Origin: Clostridia bacterium
GTDB taxonomy: Bacteria > Bacillota > Clostridia > Christensenellales > Aristaeellaceae
DNA length: 64,000 nucleotides
Reading direction: 5' to 3'
Assembly (NCBI GenBank): GCA_017447185.1
Contig: JAFSOC010000018.1
Coordinates: 1-64,000, forward strand
In this document: positions 25,514 through 32,755 of the stretch, piece after piece
Layout: each line of letters begins with the position of its first letter
Position numbering within the stretch: the first letter of the stretch is position 1
Notes under the pieces: model-generated
What the model saw: only the letters and a program-made list of their open reading frames with translations
Database searches by the model: none
What the model was told of the DNA's origin: nothing
Position numbers and translations under genes: made by a program

Positions 25514-26170
25514 CTAAAAACTAGAAAGTGCCGCCAAAGCAGCTGCCTGTTCCGCCTGCTTCTTCGTCTTCCCTTCCCCGCGCCCGATTTCCTTTTCACC
25601 GCAATATACGGCCGCCTCAAACACCGGCGCGTGCGGCGGTCCGCTCGTCCCGACGATCTGATACGTCGGCGTTTCCCCGCCGTCCTTCTGCAGCAGCTCC
25701 TGCAGCCGGCCCTTGCTGTCCTGCATGGGCCGCTGCACCTCGCCTTCCGCGGGCCAGTGCCGCTCGATGACCTCCCGGGCCGCTTCCATGCCGCCGTCGA
25801 GATACACCGCCGCCAGCACCGCTTCCATGGCGTCGCACAGCACGCTGGGCTTCGTCCGCCCGCCGGTCAGCTCCTCGCCCCGGTCCATCACCAGGGCCTC
25901 GCCGATCCCGAGCCGCGCGGCAATCTGGCTCAGCGCAGCCTCGCATACCAGCAGCGCCCGCATATGCGTCAGCGACCCTTCCCGGTCGGAAGGGTGGTTC
26001 CGGTACAGCCGGTCGCTCATCAGGTACTGCAGCACCGCGTCCCCCAGGAATTCCAGCCGCTGGTTGTCGTCCTTCCCGGCGGAAGGATGCGTCAGGGCAC
26101 GGCGAAGCAAAGCCACGTCGTGAAAGGCATAGCCCAGCGCGTCCATCACGCGCTTTTCATTGTCATGCAT
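25514..26170 (-). CDS. rnc: Ribonuclease III
   Basis: The 218-residue protein has an endonuclease domain (1-150) with signature QRLEFLGDAVLQYLMSD and catalytic acidic residues in that motif and in LCDAMEAVLAAVYLDGG. A double-stranded RNA-binding domain follows (about 150-218, DSKGRLQELLQ, GEGKTKKQAEQAAALAAL). It cuts double-stranded RNA in rRNA processing and decay. ATG 26170 has only a weak ribosome site. It follows plsX and acpP, the usual Firmicute arrangement. Confidence 0.94.
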   Translation of the reverse strand: MHDNEKRVMDALGYAFHDVALLRRALTHPSAGKDDNQRLEFLGDAVLQYLMSDRLYRNHPSDREGSLTHMRALLVCEAALSQIAARLGIGEALVMDRGEELTGGRTKPSVLCDAMEAVLAAVYLDGGMEAAREVIERHWPAEGEVQRPMQDSKGRLQELLQKDGGETPTYQIVGTSGPPHAPVFEAAVYCGEKEIGRGEGKTKKQAEQAAALAALSSF

Positions 26171-26196
26171 GGGTTTGTATGTTGAACCTGACCGGC

Positions 26197-26427
26197 TCAG
26201 CCCTTCGCTTTCGCCACGTAAGCGGCCACGTCGCCCACGGTCTTCAGCTTCATGATCTGGTCATCCTCAACGGTGATGCCGAACTGGTCTTCCAGGTCCA
26301 TGATCATCACCATGATGTTGGCGGAGTCCGCGCGCAGGTCTTCAATCAGCCGGCTTTCGGGCTTAATTTCCGCAGGGTCTACCTTCAGCTGTTCCGCGAT
26401 CATGTTCTTGATGGTTTCGAAATCCAT
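26197..26427 (-). CDS. acpP: Acyl carrier protein
   Basis: The 76-residue acidic four-helix protein carries its phosphopantetheine site at Ser35 in RADSANIMVMIMDLED. The family consensus DSL is DSA here. ATG 26427 follows AAGGAGG. It carries growing acyl chains in fatty-acid synthesis. It is 14 bp downstream of plsX and 26 bp upstream of rnc. Confidence 0.93.
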   Translation of the reverse strand: MDFETIKNMIAEQLKVDPAEIKPESRLIEDLRADSANIMVMIMDLEDQFGITVEDDQIMKLKTVGDVAAYVAKAKG

Positions 26428-26441
26428 AGTGTAAAACCTCC

Positions 26442-27473
26442 TTATTCCTTTCCCTCTTTAGGGACCTCTATGGTCTCCGGCTGAAGCCGGGATACCCCTT
26501 CTTTGATGATGTCGACCACGTGGCCGTCAATCATCTTCACGCACTGCCCGATGGCGCTGCAGAACGCATAGTCATTGCTGGACCCGTGCGCCTTCACCAC
26601 GGCGCCCTGGACGCCCAGCAGCGGCGCGCCGCCGATCTCGTCCGAGCTCATGGCCTTCTTCACCCGTTTGAAGGCGGGCTTGGCGATCAGCCCGGCAATT
26701 TTCCCCCGGGTGTCCGCCAGCAGTTCCTTCTTGATCAGGCCCATCAGCGCGGTGGCCAGGCCTTCCGTGTATTTCAGGATCAGGTTGCCGCCGAAGCCGT
26801 CCGTCACGACCACATCCGCCTGGTTCAGGGGGATGTCCCGGGCTTCCACGTTGCCCACGAAGTTGAAGGGCGCCTTCTCCATCAGGGGATAGGTCTCCTT
26901 CACCAGGGCGTTGCCCTTCTCCGCTTCCGCGCCGATGTTCACCAGGCCCACCCGCGGGTTCTTCAGGCCCACGACACCTTTCATGTAGGCGTCGCCCATG
27001 ATGCCGAACTGCACCAGGTATTCGGGCTTGCAGTCCACGTTCGCGCCGCAGTCGATCAGCAGGAAGTGGCCGTTGCCGTTGGGCATCAGGGGAGCCAGGG
27101 CCGGGCGTTCCACGCCGGGGATGCGGCCCAGGCGGAACATGCCGCCGGCCAGGGTCGCGCCGGTGGAGCCGGCGGTGACGAAGCCGTCGGCTTCGCCGCT
27201 GCGGACCTTCAGCATGCCCTGGACGGTCGCGCTGTTGACTTTCTTGCGCACGCCCATGACCGGGCTTTCATGGTTGGTGATGACCTCCGGCTGCTCTTCC
27301 AGCGTCAGCCGGTCCTGGACATCGGAATAATCCCCCAGGAAGGGTTTTACTTCATCCAGTTTCCCGGCCAGGATAATTTCTAATCCAGGAAACTGCCGCA
27401 GAGCCTTCAAAGCCCCCTTGACAGGAGCCTCCGGAGCCAGGTCCCCACCCATCGCGTCTACGTAGATTTTCAT
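26442..27473 (-). CDS. plsX: Phosphate acyltransferase PlsX
   Basis: The 343-residue protein begins MKIYVDAMGGDLAPEAPVKG, the PlsX signature, with family motifs SPVMGVRKK, FVTAGSTGATLAG and VVVTDGFGGNLILKYTEG. It converts acyl-ACP to acyl-phosphate for phospholipid synthesis. ATG 27473 follows AAGGA. It is the first gene of plsX - acpP - rnc; upstream lies a facing pair of interspersed repeats. Confidence 0.94.
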   Translation of the reverse strand: MKIYVDAMGGDLAPEAPVKGALKALRQFPGLEIILAGKLDEVKPFLGDYSDVQDRLTLEEQPEVITNHESPVMGVRKKVNSATVQGMLKVRSGEADGFVTAGSTGATLAGGMFRLGRIPGVERPALAPLMPNGNGHFLLIDCGANVDCKPEYLVQFGIMGDAYMKGVVGLKNPRVGLVNIGAEAEKGNALVKETYPLMEKAPFNFVGNVEARDIPLNQADVVVTDGFGGNLILKYTEGLATALMGLIKKELLADTRGKIAGLIAKPAFKRVKKAMSSDEIGGAPLLGVQGAVVKAHGSSNDYAFCSAIGQCVKMIDGHVVDIIKEGVSRLQPETIEVPKEGKE

Positions 27474-27517
27474 TGCTTAATCCTTCTTCCCCTAAAAGTC
27501 TGCACTCTGGAACGTAC

Positions 27518-27554
27518 GGGGATCCTTCGACGCGCTTCGCTTGCTCAGGATGAC
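27518..27554 (-). repeat. TGTCA-ATCYC family repeat, copy 2
   Basis: Minus strand: TGTCATCCTGAGCAAGCG then AAGCGCGTCGAAGGATCCCC. ATCCT pairs with AGGAT. It faces copy 3 in inverted orientation, 28 bp away. Confidence 0.75.
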
Positions 27555-27582
27555 ACATTAACGGGTTCTGCTGCCCCTGCAG

Positions 27583-27612
27583 TGTCATTCTGAGCGTAGC
27601 CGAAGAATCCCC
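27583..27612 (+). repeat. TGTCA-ATCYC family repeat, copy 3
   Basis: TGTCATTCTGAGCG then TAGCCGAAGAATCCCC; ATTCT pairs with AGAAT. Together with copy 2 it fills the spacer between plsX and the GIY-YIG gene. Confidence 0.75.
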
Positions 27613-27639
27613 CGACATTTCAAGCCGTAAACTTTCTCC

Positions 27640-27918
27640 CTATACCTCAATTTCCTTCCATTCAGGATTTACTGTTGCAATTAATGCTTCTTTTTTCTTT
27701 CTTGTCCAGCCCTTTAATTGCTTTTCTCTTGCTATAGCATCTTCAATGTTATGGCAATTTTCAACATATATCAGTTTATGTACCTGATACATCTTTGTAA
27801 ATCCCTCGTTTACTTCCTGCTTATGTTCATATACTCTGCGTGTGATATTGTTTGTGACTCCAATATACAACACTGTATGATGTTCATTCGTCAGTATATA
27901 AACATAATAATCATTCAT
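27640..27918 (-). CDS. GIY-YIG domain protein (UPF0213-like)
   Basis: The 92-residue protein has the GIY-YIG signature as YYVYILTNEHHTVLYIGVT (residues 4-22), the Arg of NNITRRVYEHK and the Glu region AIAREKQLKGWTRKKK. Small stand-alone GIY-YIG proteins of this type are common, and the role of most is unknown. Codon use is clearly AT-richer than that of proS and plsX, suggesting a recent arrival. It lies three bases before the proS stop on the downstream side, with no own promoter seen. Confidence 0.82.
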   Translation of the reverse strand: MNDYYVYILTNEHHTVLYIGVTNNITRRVYEHKQEVNEGFTKMYQVHKLIYVENCHNIEDAIAREKQLKGWTRKKKEALIATVNPEWKEIEV

Positions 27919-27921
27919 ACA

Positions 27922-29370
27922 TCAATACGCCTTCGCGAAGTACATGACCTTCTCCGCTTTCTTTCCGCAGCACACGCACTTATCGCCGAAGCGGAACGCA
28001 TCCTGATCAAACGGCATATTCCGGCTCGACGCATTGAACTTATCCTTGATCTCATCCTCGCAGGCCCTGTCTCCGCACCACATGGCCCTGGCAAATCCGT
28101 TCTCCACGGCCTTTGCCAGCTCGTCCATATTGTGCACTTCGACCGTCCGCTCATCCCGGAACTTCTTCGCCTGGTCGTACAGCGTCTTCTGCACGTCCTC
28201 CAGCAGTTCCTTCACCTTTTCGTCAATGCCTTCCAGCGGCACGGTGAACTTCTCCAGCGTGTCTCTCCGGAAGATCGTTACAACCCCGTTCTCCAGGTCC
28301 CGCGGACCGACTTCCAGCCGCAGCGGCACGCCCTTCAGTTCCCAGTCGTTGAACTTGAATCCGGCGCTGACCGTATCCCGTGTATCCAGCTTCACCCGGA
28401 CCCCTGCCTTCTTCAGCAGGTCCCGCAGTTCCTCCGCCTTTTCCATGACGCCGCCCTTGTGGGCCGCGATGGGCAGGATCACCGCCTGGATCGGGGCGAC
28501 CTTCGGGGGCAGGCGCAGGCCGCGCTCGTCGCCGTGGGTCATGATGATCGCGCCGATCAGCCGGGTGCTGACGCCCCAGCTGGTCTCATGCACGTATTCC
28601 AGCTTGCCTTCCTTGCTCTGGTACTGGATATCGAACGCTTCCGCGAAGTTGGTGCCGAAGTTGTGGCTGGTGCCCGCCTGCAGGGCCTTGCCGTCCTGCA
28701 TCATGGCTTCCATGGAGTAGGTGGCCCGGGCGCCGGCAAACTTTTCCTTGTCGCTCTTGCGGCCCACGTATACCGGCAGGGCCAGGATGTCTTCCGCCAC
28801 TTCGCGGTAGACTTCCAGCATCTTCAGCGTCTCCTCTTCCGCTTCCTCGGCGGTGGCATGAATGGTATGGCCTTCCTGCCAGAGGAATTCGCTGGTGCGC
28901 AGGAAGGGACGGGTCGCCTTTTCCCAGCGCATCACGGAGCACCACTGGTTATACATCATGGGCAGGTCCCGCCAGGTCTGCACCCATTTGGAATACATGG
29001 AGCAGAAAATGGTCTCGCTCGTCGGACGGACGGCCAGCCGCTCCTGCAGTTTTTCCGTACCTCCCTGGGTCACCCAGGCCACTTCCGGCGCGAAGCCTTC
29101 CACGTGCTCCGCTTCCTTCAGCAGCAGGCTTTCGGGGATCAGCATCGGGAAATAGACGTTCTCCGCGCCGGTTTCCTTGAAGCGCACGTCCATTTCCGCC
29201 TGGATGCGTTCCCAGATGGCGTAGCCGTAGGGACGGATGATCATGCAGCCGCGCACGGGGGCGTAGTCGCACAGCTCCGTCTGCTTAATCACATCGGTGT
29301 ACCACTGGGAAAAGTCCTCGCTCCTGGGGGTAATGTGGGTAACAAATTCCTGGTTCTGGTTCTTGGCCAT
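27922..29370 (-). CDS. proS: Prolyl-tRNA synthetase, archaeal/eukaryotic type
   Basis: ATG 29370 after GGAGGAAG gives 482 residues. Class II motif regions are VRPTSETIFCSMYSKWV and TRPFLRTSEFLWQEGHT; the anticodon domain follows (about 280-380). The C-terminal zinc-binding domain has CGDRACEDEI and CVCCGKKAEKVMYFAKAY, with the C-terminal Tyr typical of this type. The bacterial editing insertion is absent. It charges tRNA-Pro. It lies 24 bp after a membrane propeller gene. Confidence 0.95.
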   Translation of the reverse strand: MAKNQNQEFVTHITPRSEDFSQWYTDVIKQTELCDYAPVRGCMIIRPYGYAIWERIQAEMDVRFKETGAENVYFPMLIPESLLLKEAEHVEGFAPEVAWVTQGGTEKLQERLAVRPTSETIFCSMYSKWVQTWRDLPMMYNQWCSVMRWEKATRPFLRTSEFLWQEGHTIHATAEEAEEETLKMLEVYREVAEDILALPVYVGRKSDKEKFAGARATYSMEAMMQDGKALQAGTSHNFGTNFAEAFDIQYQSKEGKLEYVHETSWGVSTRLIGAIIMTHGDERGLRLPPKVAPIQAVILPIAAHKGGVMEKAEELRDLLKKAGVRVKLDTRDTVSAGFKFNDWELKGVPLRLEVGPRDLENGVVTIFRRDTLEKFTVPLEGIDEKVKELLEDVQKTLYDQAKKFRDERTVEVHNMDELAKAVENGFARAMWCGDRACEDEIKDKFNASSRNMPFDQDAFRFGDKCVCCGKKAEKVMYFAKAY

Positions 29371-29394
29371 GGTTTCTTCCTCCAATATTGAATA

Positions 29395-30582
29395 TCACTT
29401 ATCCGGCAGCGTCAGCGCATACATACTCTCCCCGCTGGCCAGCAGCATCTTCCCATCGCTCGTAATCCCGTAGCTCGCCGTGATGTCCCCCTCCAGGTTC
29501 CCCGGGATCTTGTATCCGAAGAACCGCTGGCTGTTGGTATCCGCCCGGTAGATGTAGTCCCCGGTCACGGCGTAGATGTTGCCGTTGTACATGTGCGCTC
29601 CCACGCACTTGGCCGGCAGGGTGTAGCGCTTGTCCCGGTCGCCCTCCAGCACCCGCAGCTCGCTGATCACCTGCGCAGAAGACGTCTGGCTCGTGGGCGC
29701 CAACAGCAGCTTCGCCCGTCCCCGCTCCGGAATCTCGTAGTCAATCAGCTTCCAGCCGTAGGCGAGCATCGTGGCGTTGGTGTCCTGGGTGCAGCGGTAG
29801 TCGTAGGTGTAAACCTGCTGGGTGGTGAAGACCCGCAGGTGCGTGTTTTCATACAGCACCTTGTAGGTCATGTTTTCGCCCAGGGAGACCGATCCGGTGT
29901 TCATCTTGCCCACCTGGAAGGTGTTCATGATGGTGTTCGGCGCCGTGCCGAACACGTCCAGCGCCAGGGTCCACATGTATTCGCCCTGGTCCCCGAAGAA
30001 TCCGGCATCCAGGATCAGCAGGCCGCTGTAGGCTTCCGTTTCCACGTCCACCTGTGCGCCGTTCAGGTCCTTGACGATCAGCTTGGGCTCCGTGTCCTCC
30101 CCGACCACCACCGCCGCGAACCGCTCGCCCACCCGGGCGAACTGCACCTCGCCCTCCAGGCTCTCATTATAGGTGGCGTTACCGTTCTTGTCGATGAGGA
30201 ACAGCTGCCGCCCGCTCCATACCGCCATGTGGGTGGGGCCGGTGCTGAAGCGGATGTCCGTTCCGGTGGGGAAGCTCCAGCGGATCGTTCCCCCGCTGGA
30301 CAGGTGGTGGATCGACGCGCCGTCGTAGTACACCAGCCCGTCCCGGAAGGGGGTGACGCTCTGGTTCGAATAGCAGGGCAGCCGGCTCAGGGTGATTTCC
30401 TTGCCTTTGCCGTATCCCCGCAGGAAATGGATCCCCAGCACCACCGCCAGCACCACGACAACCAGAATGATCCAGCTGCGGATCTGCCGCTTCCGGATCG
30501 CCTCCTGGTTGATCGCACGCTCCGCCGCAGCGTTCCGGCTCTGCCGCCGCTGCAGCTGATCGTTGATGGTTTGTCTTGGCAT
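29395..30582 (-). CDS. Single-pass membrane protein with extracytoplasmic beta-propeller (DUF5711-like)
   Basis: The 395-residue product has a basic cytoplasmic N-terminus (1-34), one membrane helix (about 35-55, SWIILVVVVLAVVLGIHFL) and an external domain of repeated beta blades (GLVYYDGASIHHLSSGG, GRQLFLIDKNGNATYNESL, GNIYAVTGDYIYRADTN). The topology and repeats resemble Clostridia DUF5711 proteins of unknown role; that family name is given from memory. ATG 30582 follows GAGG. It is linked to proS. Confidence 0.65.
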   Translation of the reverse strand: MPRQTINDQLQRRQSRNAAAERAINQEAIRKRQIRSWIILVVVVLAVVLGIHFLRGYGKGKEITLSRLPCYSNQSVTPFRDGLVYYDGASIHHLSSGGTIRWSFPTGTDIRFSTGPTHMAVWSGRQLFLIDKNGNATYNESLEGEVQFARVGERFAAVVVGEDTEPKLIVKDLNGAQVDVETEAYSGLLILDAGFFGDQGEYMWTLALDVFGTAPNTIMNTFQVGKMNTGSVSLGENMTYKVLYENTHLRVFTTQQVYTYDYRCTQDTNATMLAYGWKLIDYEIPERGRAKLLLAPTSQTSSAQVISELRVLEGDRDKRYTLPAKCVGAHMYNGNIYAVTGDYIYRADTNSQRFFGYKIPGNLEGDITASYGITSDGKMLLASGESMYALTLPDK

Positions 30583-30611
30583 CTAAAGGGCCTCACATTT
30601 CACAAAAAAAC

Positions 30612-31454
30612 TTACTCTTCAATCACACGTTTCGGACAATTCTCAATAGCGTCCAAAACCGGATTCATCCAGTCCTCATTGAACAGCTCAATCACGCCGG
30701 TATCGCACTCCCGTGCCAGCGCCGGATCCAGCGGCAGCTGGGCCAGCAGCGGCACCCCATGCTCCAGGGCCACCTTCGCGGTCCTGCTCTCCCCGAACGG
30801 GAAGATCTTCTTTCCGCAGTCCGGGCAGGCCACCCAGCTCATGTTCTCCACGATGCCCAGCACCGGGATGTTCATCATCTTCGCCATGTTGACCGCCTTT
30901 TCGACGATCATGCCCACCAGCTCCTGCGGGCTGGTGACCACGATGATCCCGTCCACCGGCAGGCTCTGGAACACGGTCAGCGGCACATCCCCCGTTCCCG
31001 GAGGCATATCCACAAACATGAAGTCCACGTCGCCCCAGAGCACGTCCGTCCAGAACTGCTTCACCGTGCCGCTGATCAGGCTTCCCCGCCAGATCACGGG
31101 ATCCGTGTCGTTTTCCAGCAGCAGGTTCACGCTCATCATTTTGATGCCCGTCCGGCTCTCCGCCGGCAGGATCCCGTCCTCACATCCCATGGCCTTGTCA
31201 TGGATCCCGAACATCTTCGGGATAGAGGGCCCGGTGATATCCGCATCCAGGATGGCCGCCTTCTTCCCGTTCCGCTGGCTCAGGACGGCCATCAGGGAGG
31301 TCACCAGGGATTTCCCGACCCCGCCCTTGCCGCTCATCACGGCAATAACCTTCTTCACATCGCTCTGCGCATTCATCGGAGCCAGTAAGCTCTCCGGCTT
31401 CCTGCTCGCGCAATCCGCAGAACAGGTGGAACAATCATGTGTACATTCGCTCAT
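30612..31454 (-). CDS. Mrp/NBP35-type P-loop ATPase, Fe-S cluster carrier
   Basis: ATG 31454 is preferred over a TTG two codons earlier. The 280-residue protein starts with a Cys-rich stretch (SECTHDCSTCSADCASR). A deviant Walker A, MSGKGGVGKSLVTS (about 40-53), is followed by DADITGPSIPKM, MPPGTGDVPLTV and the metal pair CPDCGKK in the C-terminal half. These proteins bind and hand over 4Fe-4S clusters. It is a separate gene after a repeat-containing spacer. Confidence 0.9.
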   Translation of the reverse strand: MSECTHDCSTCSADCASRKPESLLAPMNAQSDVKKVIAVMSGKGGVGKSLVTSLMAVLSQRNGKKAAILDADITGPSIPKMFGIHDKAMGCEDGILPAESRTGIKMMSVNLLLENDTDPVIWRGSLISGTVKQFWTDVLWGDVDFMFVDMPPGTGDVPLTVFQSLPVDGIIVVTSPQELVGMIVEKAVNMAKMMNIPVLGIVENMSWVACPDCGKKIFPFGESRTAKVALEHGVPLLAQLPLDPALARECDTGVIELFNEDWMNPVLDAIENCPKRVIEE

Positions 31455-31513
31455 AACCAATCTTCCTCGTCTCTTCTAAAAACTAACAACTAACAACCAG
31501 CAAACCAGGGTGG

Positions 31514-31536
31514 CCATGGGGACGGTTTCTCCGTGG
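31514..31536 (-). repeat. REP-like palindrome, copy 2
   Basis: Minus strand: CCAC, GGAGAAACCGTCCCC, ATGG. It is two bases longer than the others. It forms an inverted pair with copy 3. Confidence 0.75.
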
Positions 31537-31552
31537 CTCTGCGAAGCGGATG

Positions 31553-31573
31553 CCACAGGAACCGTCCCCGTGG
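31553..31573 (+). repeat. REP-like palindrome, copy 3
   Basis: CCAC, AGGAACCGTCCCC, GTGG; stem GCCAC/GTGGC, a C-G variant of the CCAT/ATGG stem. Confidence 0.8.
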
Positions 31574-31597
31574 CTCCCCGCAAGCACTCGCAGGAAT

Positions 31598-32755
31598 TCA
31601 GTCTCCACTCGTCACAACTCTCGTGCACTCCGGAATCGGCACCTGCCCATAAACACCACGATACGAAACAATCTGCAACAGCGCTTTGCCTTTTGCGCCG
31701 AGGCGTTCTCCGGAGATCTTCAGCACCCGCTCTTTCTCTCCCTTGCTCACAACGCCCCGTTTCAACCCTTCCCGCTCCCGGTCCGGCAGGGAAATCCCCT
31801 TCTCGAATTCCCAGCCATTCTCCCCCATGGGGATCAGCCGGTATTCGATCTTCACACTGGTTTCCGTCCGGAAGTGGAAGGTCACCGCCAGCTGCCCTTC
31901 CCCTTCCTTCGTTTCCCCGAAGGCCAGGTCCTGCAGCCGTTCGTTTTCCTTTCGCTCCTTCGGCAGCTGGAAGAGCGTTTCGGAGCTGTCCTCCGGCAGG
32001 AACACCGGTGTGCTCACGCCGTAGATTTCCCGGATTTTCCCGGCCAGTTCCGTCAGGCTTACCGCTCCGTTCCCGTCCGGATCCATTGCTTTCCTGGAAG
32101 CCGTCCTCAGCGCGTTTTCCAGTGCCGCAGTGAAATACCCCATGCCGGTGGCTTCCCCCGCTGCCCAGAAATAGCAGTCCTCCTCCGGGCCGCACCCGGC
32201 CAGTACCCGGTATTCCGGGCCAAGGAAAAATTCCGCCATGGCGCCGGAATGGCAGCAGTCCAGGATCAGGACTTTCTTTCCCGGAATTCTGTCCAGCCAG
32301 CTTTTCAGCACCCGGGGCTCCAGCGCTTCCTCCCGGTCCCCGTCGCTGAGGATCAGGGCGGTGCGCTTCTCCCCTTCTTCTTCATCCCAGATAATCCCGT
32401 GGGTGCTGAAGTAGAGGTAGGATACGTCATTCTCCTTGGCCCCGCTGAACACATCCCGAATCAGAAACTCCAGTTCGTCCGCGGTGCCCGGGCCGTTCAC
32501 CCGCCGTGTGATGCGGGTGTCCCCCGGCAGGCTGTCCCGGAAGAGCGCCGCCATCATTTCCGCGTTGTTCGCGGAGCAGGGGGCGGTGTTCTTTTCCGAT
32601 ACAAAGGCGTCCATCCCGATGGCCAGGCACCGGCAGATCACCGGTGCCTGTTTATTCTCGGGTTTTTCTACTGCCTTTTCAGCCGCCGTCGGCAGGAGTG
32701 AGGATATGGCCAGCAGGACCGCCAGCAGCCAGGAGGCCACGGGCTTAGTAGCCAA
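31598..32755 (-). CDS. Secreted caspase-like (C14/metacaspase) cysteine peptidase with EF-hand loop
   Basis: A TTG start at 32755 (AAGGTG before it) gives 385 residues; GTG 32740 is the alternative. Residues 8-25 form a signal peptide. The caspase fold shows both catalytic residues: His119 in YLYFSTHG and Cys168 in LILDCCHSG. Near residues 222-234 lies DPDGNGAVSLTE, which fits the calcium-binding EF-hand loop at positions 1, 3, 5, 6, 9 and 12. The last 100 residues are an unassigned beta-rich domain. The start overlaps the upstream PG-binding lipoprotein gene by 11 bases. Substrate unknown; calcium control as in metacaspases is inference. Confidence 0.88.
   Translation of the reverse strand: MATKPVASWLLAVLLAISSLLPTAAEKAVEKPENKQAPVICRCLAIGMDAFVSEKNTAPCSANNAEMMAALFRDSLPGDTRITRRVNGPGTADELEFLIRDVFSGAKENDVSYLYFSTHGIIWDEEEGEKRTALILSDGDREEALEPRVLKSWLDRIPGKKVLILDCCHSGAMAEFFLGPEYRVLAGCGPEEDCYFWAAGEATGMGYFTAALENALRTASRKAMDPDGNGAVSLTELAGKIREIYGVSTPVFLPEDSSETLFQLPKERKENERLQDLAFGETKEGEGQLAVTFHFRTETSVKIEYRLIPMGENGWEFEKGISLPDREREGLKRGVVSKGEKERVLKISGERLGAKGKALLQIVSYRGVYGQVPIPECTRVVTSGD

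Larger units (their letters stand above)
31478..31597. repeat. Composite intergenic element A
   Basis: The spacer between the caspase-like gene stop and mrp contains, in order on plus: AACTAACAACTAACAAC (31481-31497), an inverted pair of REP-like copies, and GCAAGCACTCGCA (31580-31592) directly abutting the caspase stop. The same three blocks occur in the same order at 38324-38483. Confidence 0.65.

Noticed and set aside
29371..29394. Possible T-box leader before proS
   Set aside because: The gap to the upstream gene is only 24 bp; the genes look co-transcribed.
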